Numbered from the stretch's first letter, positions 22,591 to 34,558 are shown. The stretch: DNA of 64,000 nucleotides from Melampsora larici-populina 98AG31 (GCF_000204055.1 NW_006768768.1:560071-624070), one strand, 5' to 3'. Program-made: numbers and translations. The notes: generated by a model not told the origin, from the sequence alone.

Positions 22591-24320
22591 CAAAACAGTT
22601 CAAGAGACCCTGGGGGAGAAGGAGGGGTATTTTGTAGCAAGAGTTCCACCCTTTTCTGGTCAAGGCCAAGTAAGGCTATGTAGTGAGCCCATGCCAGCGT
22701 AAAAGGCTCAAGCTCAGTTGTCTTGGTTAAATGGTAGCTTTCAGAAATACGGTGTAGCCTTTGGATGCGTTCCCGGGCAAGAATGATGATGTTAAGATGG
22801 AGTGTTCTGAGGTCTGACTCCTGAGGACTAGTGGTTGAGCAACAAATCTTGTGCAGGAGATGACAAAGCTTTAGTCTTGCGCTCACCGCATAAAAAGAGC
22901 TTCGAAAAATCGAGATTGGGATGCTGATGATGCGTGGCTATTTCCTTTCACCCAGAAATATAAAATGGTCAAGTTCATCCACAAGTACTGCATGCTCAAG
23001 TTCTTACCTTATGACGATATGGCTCATGGAAAAACTGCGAGATAATCATATGCCAAGGTGCCTTGTCCATAAGTCCCACAGGTCCGAAGAGGTCTTTCGT
23101 AATTTATAAAGGGTACGGGGTCTTTCGATCTCCAGCAACTATGACCAAATTGTTTAGCAATCATGATCACTTCTTCCGAGTTCGATTGGAAAGGGTGCTC
23201 AACTATATAAATCCACATGATACTCTGTCAGTTCATCATCGTCAGCCTCCCAATCTCTACAACTTCACTCTTGCAGATATCATACCTGTAGATATCAAGT
23301 CTCTTTCCCATCCCTCACAGCTTTTATACATCAAAGCAAAAACAAAACCGCTTCATTCCAGTCAAAATGCTCACAGACAAATCAATCAAACTCTTTCAAT
23401 ATGTTACAATCTTTTTAGCTTTCTCTACTTATCAATTTACCAGTGGTAAATTCATCTTGACTCCTACCGGCAACGCAAAGGTCCCAAATCCAAGTGAACA
23501 ACCAGACAATCATAACACCATTTCAGCTGGACCTCCAGTAGGACATAAACCGAGTCCTATCGTTGATGGATCACAAGTCTGTAGTCAAGGTTTTGGACAA
23601 CGGCATACACCCAAAGGCAACTTCTCTGTCAAAGCCGGACAGGAAGATACAACGCGTGAGGACATTCATCTCTCACTTGATCACTCATAATGTCTTGAAT
23701 TCTATGAGAATTAACTGTCAGACTAATCCAGTCCTTGTGCCTCGAATTGTTTTTTTTTTATGATCCCGTAGCTTGTCAAACCAAAGATGCAGTCTTCATG
23801 TGTTTACCTTCCTCGTGCCATTCACAAGGTAACTAGATAATTTCATTCCTTCTTCAACTCGTTTTCTCTCCCACAATCTCTTAAACTCATATACCATCTT
23901 CTGGACCCCTATCAGACAGGAAGCCACACGCCTCTGCTTCTGGATGCGAAGGTGCATCAGGCCCAACACAATGCTTGGCTTACAGTTTCAAACCTGAAGT
24001 TCAAACTAAAAAACCATCTGAACCTCCACATCCTAAACCTGTTCAATCATCTCCAGCTCCTCGCAATGCTTCTCATACAATCAAAACTAGAGCTGAACCT
24101 GAACATAAAGATAAAAGTTCCGCGGTCAAATCCCCACTGGAGTGTGTTATCTCAAGTGAACCGCTAAAATCAGCAGGATGCCAAAAGATGGACAGTGTCG
24201 TAGGTAAGTAACTTTCAAGCTGATTCAATAATTGGAATGTTGAAGCTGAAACTATTCTTGCGTGTGGTTTTTGCATTATTCTTAGAATGTACTAAATGTC
24301 AAAAAATTGCAGTCTGATTA
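22590..24320 (+). repeat. Segmental duplication carrying effector copy A
   Basis: From tcaagagaccctgg (~22600) to the end of the cysteine-rich gene this segment matches ~25315-27095 in order and orientation: tctggtcaaggccaagt, ccaaggt..cttgtcc, aggtccga, gggtacggggtc against gggtgcggggtc, gggtgctcaa and then the gene itself. Divergence is highest upstream and lowest in exons. The unit spacing is about 2.7 kb. Confidence 0.65.
23367..24317 (+). CDS. Secreted cysteine-rich protein, copy A (effector candidate)
   Basis: Exons 23367-23655, 23772-23828, 23916-24203, 24286-24317: 666 nt, 221 aa, all junctions canonical and in phase. The N-terminus (MLTDKSIKLFQYVTIFLAFS) is a signal peptide with cleavage likely after TSG. 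The mature part is Pro/Ser/Lys-rich with 10 cysteines spaced the same as in copy B, ending ECTKCQKIAV. A TATA-like box (tatataaa, 23204) lies ~160 bp before the ATG. I recognise no domain. The small secreted Cys-rich architecture and tandem duplication are typical of fungal effector-type genes, but a role in host interaction is inference only. It lacks the intron that copy B has before its ECV motif. Confidence 0.8.
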
Positions 24321-25314
24321 AATGATTCCAAGTCGAATCTTTGTGTCTGTTGTAGAACGGATTGAGAATAGATAAAGATTTGTATTTTTATCTCTTGAGA
24401 ACAAACACACATATATACACATCCTTACACATTTTGATCAGAGAGATTTATGAAGAATTATAAAGCCTTTTTGACTATCTCATTTTGGGAATCTCTGAAT
24501 GAGTAAGATAAGAAAAGTGAAATGATTGTGATGGATTTATAACTGGATGAAGATTTATTCTTTAGGGAAAAGGACATCTTTTCAGAAATCTTTTGCAGAA
24601 AGAAAATTGAGTCAAAACCTTGTCATTGAAGATACCGTCCATCTTCGTTGTATCCTGTTGTCTCTCATACTACATCAAACCACTAACTTTTACATTCACC
24701 CGGTTGTTAGTGACACTTGAAACTGTCATCTTGAACAGGAGGTATAATTTAGTAAGTAGACTCAAGTGGAAATCATGGAGGGAATCAACAGTCAACAAGA
24801 GCTGAGCCTGTGCTGTCAATCATGCAGCTTATGATAAGCTACAGGATGCTATGCAAGTTACACTCTGTGAGATCTGATCAAATATGTAGTTTCAGATTCT
24901 CAAGTATTTATTTATACGAAGGAAAAATGATAACAAGATCTAGCTTGTCAAAGCTTTGCCACGCTCAACTTAACATGTAGCAATTTTACCATATGGTTGA
25001 CCCTATCTCGTATGTTTTGCCTGGTTTCTGAACGGCAAGGGGACATCAAGATATGAGGCTCTCCGCAACAAATGCAAAGCATAGATTTTATCTTTTTTCC
25101 GATCTATGATAGCTTGATACATAACTGAAAAGTTTGATTCTGCGCTAGAAACTCGTTTGAAATCTTTCATTCAAGCCAGGCTGAGAGTGAGGAGGAAATT
25201 TTGCTTGAATCGGTTCACATGGGCGAGGATCCTGACTCGCCTTGAAGATCCGATTGATAAAAAGAAATTCCTGCGCTAGAGTGTCCTTCAGAAAAATACT
25301 TTGAATCTCTAACC
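24321..25314. other. Spacer with dispersed repeat, copy 2
   Basis: Contains the second copy (24816-25185) of the repeat at 14868-15150, same orientation, including gataagctacaggatgctat and the ctgcgctagaaact..tcaagcc end. The remainder (24321-24815) is AT-rich 3' flank of effector copy A with no gene visible. Confidence 0.5.
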
Positions 25315-27095
25315 GTTCAAGAGACCCCGGGACACGAGGAAAACAGGGGCGTCTCGTTTCTACCCTACTCTGGTCAAGGCCAAGTCAGCGACGGAGTGAG
25401 CAGGCTGCAGGTGTGAGCCCAATCAAGCTAAACCAACTTAAGCTCGACTCTCTTGGTATGCTCCAGAGAGCATAGTATCCTTTGGTTGATGTATCAACGG
25501 AAGGGTGTGCTCTCAGGCATGAAGGATTTTGAAGCGGGGTGGTCTGTGCTCTAGGGAATAATGACTGAGCCGAATATGCCGTGAAGAAGATGGCAATGTT
25601 TAGTCTTGCGCTCACCGCACGCATAGCAAGAGCCTCGAAAGATGGAGGTCGAAATGTCAATGATACTTGGCAATACGCTTCAAGTTTCATCCATAAATTT
25701 AAAGAACATCAAAACAACACAAATCAGAGTTGCAGCCCATGGTCAAGACTAAGTTCACCCACAAGTAGTTCCTCATCAACTGCCTTCACCTTTTGACGCG
25801 CCGAATATGGTGGCTCGGAACACCACCGATGGATCCCACAATACACAACTGAGGAATGATGACCAAGTCAAAGTTACAAATGCCAAGGTCCCTTGCCCAC
25901 AAGCCCCAAAGGTCCGATGAGGTCCCATACAATTCAGAAGGGTGCGGGGTCCCATAATCTTCAGGACCTGTGACCTATCTTTTCAGGAATTGTGATCATT
26001 TGGAGGGTGCTCAAGTATATTCAAACCTACTCGATCCTTTACCTTATTTTATCCCTATCAACATCTGACCATATCTTGTACATATCTTTTTTGCATCTAC
26101 TTCAAGTCTTCTTAATTCACTCACGACTCTTATCCACCTCAAAATGTTCACAGACAAATCTATCAGAATCTTTCAATTCGTTGCCGTCTTTTTAGCTTTT
26201 TCTAGTCATCACTTTACCAGTGGTAAAGCCGTCTCAACTTCCGCCGGTAATGAGGTTGTTCAAACTCCAAGTAATGCCCCAGCCACAAATAAACCACAGC
26301 CTATGACTGAAGGACCGCAACTTTGTAGTCAAGGTTTTGGACAACACCGCACACAAAAAGGAAATTTCTCTATTAAAGCTGATCTTGAAGTTTCAACACG
26401 TAAGGGTCTTCCTCACTTATCGAATCACTCCTGATGTCTCAAATGCTATGAAAAGTGTTTCCTCAGCCGGGTTCTAATTTTTTTCCGTAATTCTGTAGCT
26501 TGTCAAACCAAAAAATCTGTCTTTATGTGTTTACCTTCTTCATGTCGTTCACAAGGTACGTGACCAATTTGGTTTATCTTTCATCGCATCTCCTTTCCTA
26601 AAATCTTAGTAACATTCAAATATTCCGATTCACTCTCAGACAAAAAGCCCCACGTCTTTGCTACTGGATGCGAGGGTTCTTCAGGTCCAACACAGTGCTT
26701 GTCTTACGCTTTCAAGCCTGAAATCCCGGCTAAATCATTCGGAAGTTCGCCTATTCCTGTCCAATCCTCTAAAGCTCCTCGCCCAATTACCCGTAGAGCT
26801 GCACCAGAAAAGAAAGAACAAACTTTTGTGGTTAAAGCTCCATTGGGTATGTTCAATTTGATTTTTCTTCTCGGAAGTGCACCATTAATTTCTAACTCTA
26901 TTTCTTTCTCTTTATTAGAGTGCGTGACTTCAGCTACTCCACCTAAAACAGTAGGATGCCAAAAGTTGGAAAGTGTTATGGGTAAGTCGGTATCGAGCTA
27001 TTTCAGAAGCATTGAAGTGTTGAAGCTGATATTCTTCTTACCCTTCTGTTTCATTATATACTCAGAATGTACTAAATGTCAAATACTTGTCTAGT
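25315..27095 (+). repeat. Segmental duplication carrying effector copy B
   Basis: Partner of 22590-24320. It starts at gttcaagagaccccgg and ends at the last exon of the cysteine-rich gene. Open frames on the minus strand at the left edge of both copies (22512-22886 and 25385-25690) are weakly alike (VSARLNI/MSARLKL) because the DNA is duplicated; I do not consider them genes. Confidence 0.65.
26144..27094 (+). CDS. Secreted cysteine-rich protein, copy B (effector candidate)
   Basis: Exons 26144-26399, 26499-26555, 26640-26846, 26919-26981, 27066-27094: 612 nt, 203 aa, all in phase. Signal peptide MFTDKSIRIFQFVAVFLAFS, then a Pro/Ser/Lys-rich mature chain. All 10 cysteines of copy A are kept (LCS, PCQ, MCLPSSC, GCE, QCL, ECV, GCQ, ECTKC). 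The region between QCL and ECV is shorter than in copy A. A fourth intron (26847-26918, gtatgt..ttag, with tctaactc as branch site) interrupts the GAG codon before CV; copy A is continuous there. Function unknown; secretion is inferred from the signal peptide. Confidence 0.8.
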
Positions 27096-27588
27096 CGAAT
27101 AATCCTTTTGTAAAATAAGTCGAGATTGGGTGAAGTGTTTTACTTTCTTTTGAAAATAACAAACATCCTTGCACATTTTGATCAGTTTGAGTTGACAAGA
27201 CTTAAAAACCTTCCTGTACTCATGTGGTCTCATCTTGTGAAACTCGTCATGAGTGAAATGAGAAAATTCGTAAGGAGCATCAAAAAAATGTGGATATTTG
27301 CAACTTTGAAGATTTGTTCTTTGAGGAAAGTAGACAGCTTTGTGAAAATTCCTTGACAATTCTAGTAAAAACAGTATGTGGTCTCTTTCACCTGTACATA
27401 GGTACGTGCTTTGAAGATTCAAGGAAAAAAACATTCCTCAAATAGCTATTAATCTTTCACCTCTTGCTCAGCCTTCAAGATTGCAGTTGTGTAAGTTCCC
27501 GAACTACATCTTGACTATGACAAATATGTCTGGGATATCCCATGCGTGCGAAGTCCGGAAACCATTCGATTTCAATCTGGCTTCAAAA
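27095..27588. other. Intergenic, no supported gene
   Basis: 3' flank of effector copy B. Overlapping open frames on both strands (27072-27434) have no domain support. Confidence 0.4.
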
Positions 27589-28089
27589 CTACGACTGGGC
27601 CATTTTCCTGGCAAGAATACCTCGTACCAACGACGCAGGAAACTGAAATTCACGTATAGGTTGAACCTTGAGGCCTTGCTTTGAATCCTTGTCGACCTTG
27701 ATCTCCCACCATCCTTGAGCTTCGATCGATTCAGTCTTAAACCGATCCATCATAAAGTATCTTCGAAGTGACTTACCCGTAGGATCATATTCCAACACAT
27801 TTACCTTGAATGACGCTGTTGGTAGGTCCTTCTCCACTAATTCGTAAGTTAAGTTCTGGAATACATCAACCGATCGTGTTTCCCATGCATGCAGTATCGC
27901 ACCTTCGGGGGCATGAGCTGTGTACGCCAGAATACAAAGATATTGGTTAAGAGGTGTGCCTTCGATTTGAAAACAGGGTTGAGCAGCAAGTGGCTTACGG
28001 TTGATTAGCTTCTTCAGTAACGCCTGAAGTAGTTCTATGTTAAAGGATTCGGGTGTAGTAAAACCAGAACAACCATGCATACATTCCAT
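27589..28089 (-). CDS. Hypothetical protein, 166 aa
   Basis: A single uninterrupted frame from an ATG at 28089 to a stop at 27589. The composition is that of a soluble globular protein (LNQYLCILAYTAHAPEGA; a C-terminal RRYFMMDRFKTESIEAQGWW stretch) with no signal peptide or membrane segment. I recognise no family. Base composition is higher in GC than its flanks, which favours real coding, but a missing upstream exon or a transposon origin cannot be excluded. Confidence 0.5.
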   Translation of the reverse strand: MECMHGCSGFTTPESFNIELLQALLKKLINRKPLAAQPCFQIEGTPLNQYLCILAYTAHAPEGAILHAWETRSVDVFQNLTYELVEKDLPTASFKVNVLEYDPTGKSLRRYFMMDRFKTESIEAQGWWEIKVDKDSKQGLKVQPIREFQFPASLVRGILARKMAQS

Positions 28090-28358
28090 TCTTAGTGGGT
28101 GAATATTTCGAGGTTAGAATTTGTAGGGGAAGGTAGAGATATTATGGTGGATCGATGGCGAATTTATATTTCAGAAGCGCAAAGGGACTTCTTTATATTT
28201 GATGGCGTCACCATCAAATGCGCATTGCACTAAGATCTGTCTAATGGCGTATGTAACCATAGATCTGCTAACACGTCTGAAAGTATCCATTCCGCCCCTG
28301 CATATATGGTCCGCGAATCGGGACTGCTTGACCTAGCTCAACTTGAGTTGTACATATA

Positions 28359-28514
28359 CGGTACTCAAAGCTACATAGTTACACGTATATAGTTGTCGTA
28401 TATACCTTTTTTTGGCGGGGAAAATAAAACGAATATACTTTTGGACTCGTTTTCCCCGCCAAAAAAACTATGTAGCAAAAAGTATGTACGCGTACATACT
28501 TGCTTTGAGTACCG
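28359..28514. mobile_element. GGTACTCAAAG MITE, copy 1
   Basis: A 156-bp near-palindrome begins CGGTACTCAAAGC and ends GCTTTGAGTACCG (one base differs inside), with TA directly outside both ends. Inner arms pair again: ttggcggggaaaa against ttttccccgccaa. It also contains the palindrome tatgtacgcgtacata, shared with the copies at 56134 and 63286. TA flanks suggest a Tc1/mariner-type mobiliser. Confidence 0.75.
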
Positions 28515-31500
28515 TAATACTACATGGCTCTGAAGCAACTAAGTGTCCTTTGGCGAAAGTTTGGTTGGAAGGATGTTCATCATATACATTCAACTTTTCG
28601 GGTGCTTGGGCCGCGGGCGAAGCGGGACGATCCATAGTTGGAAAGAATCTGTCATATACCTTCCGGGTTGGTAGCTAGCTATCAACATGATGGAAGGCAA
28701 CGAGCGACCACTGACTAAAGATCTTGACTGCTTTGTCGCCTTGCATGTCATTCATTTCATCCGTTCGTCAAGCTAGTCTATCACATTTCTCACACATTGT
28801 CACACATTGTTTCTGACAAAAAAGCACGCGATGGTTTGACAGTCTATGGAATTGGGACTTCCATATGTGTGTAGGTTGCCCCAACCCTACAACGAGAGAT
28901 TTATCAGTAGAATCTTTAAGCTTTGTGTAGCCCAAGAAAATTTCCTTCAATGGATATTGAAAAATTCTGCCTCTGCCTCTGAATGATGTAGTCATCACAG
29001 TCACATGTATTATCTGTCAATTTAGAATTTTGGAAACCTCACATGAGGATATAAGCAACCAACTTGGAATTATAAATTGTTGTGATGAGCTTCCAGGGGA
29101 ACATGTGCTGATCTTGAGCAAGTGGTACTTTGGTTGGCCTCCTACATACAGGACATGGAAAACTCACACTTCCAGATGTCACAATCCAACCCCATGTTAG
29201 TATTGGAAGTTCCAACCCAGGCAATCAAGAAAAATTAAGACAAAAAATCAATATCAGCAAATTGTTGTGATAGCTGTGATACTAAGTAATTAGTCCCACA
29301 GATTGATCCACTTACCTTGATACATTGTTCATGAACCATTTGGGGAACATCCCCACATCCTAATTTTACAACTCTTTGCCCCTCCAAGGATCCAGCTCAA
29401 CACATGGCACATCCTTTATGACTTTCATTGCAAATGATGCTTCATTCAGAATATTCATCTTCATCTGGAAGTAAAAGACTTCTTAAAGATCCGTAGTGGC
29501 CAGTTTCTTCTACAAACATCAGGAGAACTTTGATCAGTCATCCTGCAACGATGTCAAAAATTACATATCCTGTATTTCAGTGACCTTCCCATTCTATGTT
29601 GGTTCCACATCTTGGATCAACAAGTGGGAAGAAATCACATATAGGCTCTGGTACATGGGAATGCCAGGGATCCCAGATGGTATTCCTTCTATCATAAATT
29701 TATTTTAAGGTGTTGGTGAAAGTTAAATAAAGATGCTTACCATTTTTCCTACATGCCTTCTCAGGTATTGTTCAATTCCTTCTATATAAGTGCTTACTTT
29801 TTACATCATTTCAATGAGAAAGTCTCAATCTTCATGACACTTCTCCCCTTGTGTAACATGTGGGCCATACAATTCCTTTTCCATGCTGCAAGTGCAGAGT
29901 CTTGGATATTCAATATATGTAGACATTGTTTGATGTAAACAGAATTCACTGATCTCCCAAATTCTCCTTGAATTATCTTAGAGTATTGGGCAGTAATTAA
30001 GCATCTCACATCCCCCTCTGGTAAATCACTCTGGATTGTCTTCTGGTTGATAATCAAGATTCAACATTCTGCATAGCAGTTGGATGTAGGTTTTCCTGAT
30101 ATTCTAACATATGATAAAAAAGGCAAAACAATTGGAACTTTTCATCTCGAGAATTCTTGAGAACCATGTGCTGCAAACATTGCAATGGCAGCAAACCAAC
30201 AATTTTGGGGTTGGCTGGAAAGCCCATTTGGAGTAACTTGTGGTATATGTCTATGATTGTGATTTGGGTGTTTGATGTCTTCCTTTGGGGTGTTGGAGGT
30301 ACTTTCTGATGTCCATAATCAACTCAATGTACCTGAGAGCTTCAGTGATAAAACCTTGGAAATTGGTTTCAAAGTCTCCTGGTATTTCAATATATGATAC
30401 AACCACTTTATAGATTTTCCTGGCATGGTTTCAAGTGACATGTTCTGCAAACATGTCAATGTCAATGATTTTATTGTGTTCACATCAGTCACAGGATTTG
30501 TTTGGAGTAACATCCTTATTTTCCTGATGATCCTTTCAGAGTGCAGAAGATGACTTCTGATGGTTGTGATCAGCTGGACTTGCTGCACATCCTTTTTCAA
30601 TAGAATACTATCAGAGAGTGTATGTAAAAACTGTGTATGTTGCATTATTTGATCTAAGCATGTGATTTATTTATTTCAAGTAGTATTATCAATTATGTTA
30701 TGTATTGTTTGCAATGTCAATGACTCCACAGTTCACAATTTGGACAAGGACTTGTCTTGAAGTAGTTGGTCATGTATCTTCATGAAGGCAGTTCTTTGAA
30801 GGTTTTGTTTGCCACCCTGAAGTTAATTTTTGATATTCACAATCAGCTCAAATTGCTTGAGAGCATCAATGACAGCTGGAATCATTTTAATTGTCTCAGT
30901 TCTGCTTTTGATGGCACCCAAAATATGCAAGTGAAGTGTGGTATGGTGATCTCATCCATCTTTCTGGAGAGTGATTAATGTCCCATTGCGAATCTCCACC
31001 CTAGGTTTAAAGTCAAGTCCTCAGGAAGTGCCTGAACTTTCCTTCCAGAAAAGTAATTTCAGGTGACAAACTTTCCTGGTCCAACAGGAAGAGCTCCAAT
31101 CCTCATTGACAGACACTACCTTTGTTTGGGTTCACATTCCCTCTTGGCAAAAAATATCAAAGTATCTCAAGGACACACAGATTCCACAGTCTTTCATATG
31201 ATCCTAAATTGTTTCTTTGTAGATACTTCAATGAAGTGATAATACAAAACCTAAGGGGTCCATTGGTGAAGATTGGAAATTGTTCAAGATGTGTAAACAA
31301 GATTTCCAAGCCCATGTGTATTATGTTAATGCCGGATTGATGAATTCAAGATCTATTACCAAGCCGTTTGATCTCATCCATTGCTCTGTGAAGATGATTG
31401 TGTTGGGTGACCTTTGCAAAGATTTTTGAACTGCAAGGGCTTGAATTGGCGTCATTTTGGAAATATTCAAACTCTTCAGTTAATGGCACAAAGGTATCTA

Positions 31501-32013
31501 ATTTCATGAGCTGTTTTTGCATTTCATCTTGAATCTTGTAGTTTTTATACTTTTTAAAATTAGTGGGCACATAATTTGTGCTTTCCTTCTGCAACCCCAC
31601 ATCCATCACCATTTGGGACTGTGTTGGAGGCGAGTTGACTTGCTGTGCAGATCTTACACACTTCTGTGGTCAAGCCCAAGACAAGTTTTTCGTTTGATTT
31701 TTGAAGAGAAATATTGGATTCATTTGATAAATATAGAAGTGGTTGGACAGTGACTTCAGGTTTGAGAGGTTTGAGACACTTGTCAATATTGCAGGTGGAA
31801 TATTGATGGGGTAAAGGATTTTGATATTGGCAGTTGATGCTGGATGTGTAGGGATGTGTTCAGATGTGTTGGAAGAAGAAGTTGAGAATTTAATTTGGTG
31901 CCTTTAATTTTGGACTTGTAAATTTGATTGCACTTCGAATTTCTTTCTCCCAACTTGTCTCTTCAACTTCAACTTCAACTTCAACTTCAACACGCCATTC
32001 AAACAACTCGAGT
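28515..32013. other. Decayed coding or transposon remnants
   Basis: About 3.3 kb without a readable gene. The minus strand shows broken protein-like stretches in changing frames, for example CPVCRRPTKVPLAQD (near 29100), HARKIYKVVVSYIEIPGDFE (near 30390), GFITEALRYIELIMDIRK (near 30310) and a related DALKQFELIVNIKN (near 30860). The last two suggest a helical-repeat protein. Frames are broken by stops and frameshifts, so this is at best a pseudogene of unknown family. Confidence 0.35.
31960..31993 (+). repeat. (TTCAAC)n microsatellite in the 5' leader
   Basis: Five to six ttcaac units lie just upstream of the glycosyltransferase ATG, probably in its 5' UTR. Confidence 0.7.
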
Positions 32014-33701
32014 ATGAAACATCAACCCAAAACATACAAATTCGCATACTATTGTTCAGGTCATGGATTTGGACATGCAACAAGAGTAATAGCGATCAGC
32101 TTAGAATTAATCTCATCAGGTCATCAAGTCTACATTATCACATCAACACCTAAATCAGTATTTGAATCGATTCTATCAAACCAACTTATCTATCGATCCA
32201 AAGTTATCGAACCTAAAATCATTCAACCAAAAGCTTATGATGTAGATAAATTTGAAACGTTTGATAATTTAGATAAGTTTATTAGGTTTGATCGTAATAG
32301 AATCTTAAATGAAGAAATCGATTGGTTGAAATCGGAAGGAATTCAATGTGCATTGGTAGACGCTCCATTTGTACCTTGGTAAGTCTTTATCTTTCTATTT
32401 TGATTTTTGGATACTGAAACTAATGATTCTTCTTAATTATGTTAAACAGTGCTGCAGCTTTTCAAGCAGGAATTCCTTCCGTGATCATCAGTAATTTTAC
32501 ATTCTGTTCATGTTATTCGTATTTATCAATGTCAACTTCTCAATCCGATCCATTAATCAAATCCGAAGAAGTTCAAGCTCCAATAGACCCAAAGCTTTTA
32601 GATCCATTAGTCAAAATCGTCATTTCAGATTATTCAAAAGCTAATCTTTTATTAAGATTACCAGGATCTATACCGATTCCAGGATTTGATACAGATGTAG
32701 AATTACCGTCAACTAAATGGGTCAACCTTGCAAAACATTCATTTCAAGACCATATACATAATTTATTAGATAGATCAATTCAAGACATTCCAAGACCAGT
32801 GATCGATTTACCATTAGTTTTTCGTAAAATCTCAAAATCAATCTATAAACCGAACCAAAAATTATCATTATTAAAACTTTTAAATCTACCGACTTCATTA
32901 CAAACTTTAAATACCAAGATCCTTTTAATTTCATTTGGTGGTCAAGTGATACCTAGACCTAAACCCATTCAAACTTCTGAAAATACAAATTCACCTTTCT
33001 TTGATATCTTACCTCCTGGTTGGATTGCTATCGTTTGTGGTTCTTCGGTCGATGGTTTAACTTCTCAAGATGCTCTTGATCGGTTTTATCCGATTCCTAA
33101 AACATTTTCTTATGTACCTGATCTTACGGCTTTATCTGATGTAGTAATGGGTAAATTGGGATATGGTACTTGTAGTGAAACATTGGCTACTATGACTCCA
33201 TTCATATATGGTAAGTTTTTCTTGAACCATCAATGATTATTTGTTATTGAATTGGATTTCTCACAACTGTTTTGAATGTTTGTTACTTTCTTCTGAATAG
33301 TACCTAGACCAATGTTTATTGAAGAATACGGATTAAAGAGATTAATCAAAAACTTAACCAATGTAGAAATGAGTCGGAATGAGTTTGAAGAAGGTAAATG
33401 GTATGAAAAAATCTTAAAAGCTGATCAATTAGGATCTAAAATTAAACAAGACTTTATTAAATCTCAACTTGAAAAAGAAGAAAACGGAATTGAAGAAATC
33501 CATTCTACTCGAATTGTTGTGAATGAAATTGAACATTATTTGAAACAAAATTTAGATCATAATGATAAGGTGGATGATGATTTGGATGGTGGTGAATGTG
33601 GAATTGATCATGGTTTGAATGATGATCATGATGATTTAATTTGGAAAGAGAAAGTTAAACTCGATTGTAATCATCATGATTCAAATCACCTTTCTTGTTA
33701 A
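32014..33701 (+). CDS. Glycosyltransferase related to the arabinokinase N-terminal domain
   Basis: Exons 32014-32378, 32450-33210, 33301-33701: 1,527 nt, 508 aa, phases consistent. The open frame extends upstream, but the first ATG (MKHQPKTYKFAYYC) is at 32014. The N-terminal motif YYCSGHGFGHATR, then ELISSGHQVYIIT, matches the GT-B-like domain seen at the N-terminus of plant L-arabinokinase and MurG/GT28-type enzymes. The C-terminal half has LISFGGQV and GYGTCSETLATMTPFIYVPR, the usual nucleotide-sugar/acceptor loop. No GHMP-kinase domain follows; the chain ends in an Asp/His-rich tail, so the fusion seen in plants is absent. The exact donor and acceptor sugars cannot be read from sequence. 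Confidence 0.75.
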
Positions 33702-33811
33702 ACCTTTTTTTCTCTTTTAATTTTTCTCTTGAATCCTCAAATTCACTTCTTTCTCTATACTTTCTTGAATCGTTTCCACTTTTTTCTGTTCTCTTTTTTA
33801 CTTTTAGAACA

Positions 33812-34262
33812 TTTTTTCTCCTCCCCTGAATATACACATCTCAATGTTTTCTCAACTAATTTGGATATGTATCACTTCCTTGTCTTTCCTCAATTTATAT
33901 AATTTATGTATGAGAAAGTGTAAGATCAGTTCATGTATGCTTTATTGAAGGGATAGCCATACTTTTTTTTCAATTCACTATGTATCATATTCAGGAATGT
34001 TGGTTAGTTGTAATATGAGTTCAAACTCTCCAAATGCACTGCCAGAAATTCAATTGACATTTTCATCACTTTTTCCTCTGAGCTTAGTAGCCTTTGAGCC
34101 AATGGTGAGGTACTGTCATTGAGCTTACCCATCACTTTGATCAGTGACCATTGAGACACGTGATGAGAAAACAACACACCTTGCAAAATTGAAATCTAAC
34201 TTGATTTAACATGGTCCCTCAATGCTGAGGGACTTGCCCCCAAAAGTTGCCTTGTTGCTTGA
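33812..34262 (+). repeat. Dispersed repeat with internal insertion (pairs with 36.52-36.70 kb)
   Basis: 33812-33955 (atatacacatctcaatg, ctcaactaatttggatatgt, gtgtaagatcagttcatgta) matches 36523-36670 at about 90%. The sequence that follows without interruption in the 36.5-kb copy (ggacttgccctcaaaagttgc) resumes here only at 34218. About 265 bp (33955-34217) was therefore inserted here or lost there. Confidence 0.55.
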
Positions 34263-34558
34263 GGTCTAAGGTTCTTCTGAGCTGAGGAATTCTTATTTCA
34301 GGCGGACTTGTGTTAAGCTAAACTTTACGTGTGGCTCTGCTCAAAAGGTAGTTTGGTCAGTCTATTTGTATCCTGCTTTAAGCAATATCTTTTTTGTTGC
34401 ACTTCACCTCACCGTAGAAATTGTTAGGATTCTAGTATGTTGTTGTTTTCATGTTGGTACATACTTTGGTACCACATACACACTGTTTTATGAGCGGAAG
34501 GGTTCTGAATTGTCAGTGTAACACTGAGCTCACACGCCAAAAATCACGAGTCCGATGT

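Noticed and set aside
22512..22886. 124-codon minus-strand ORF as a gene
   Set aside because: Similarity to 25385-25690 is explained by the DNA duplication; neither has a domain and the frames are not conserved along their length.
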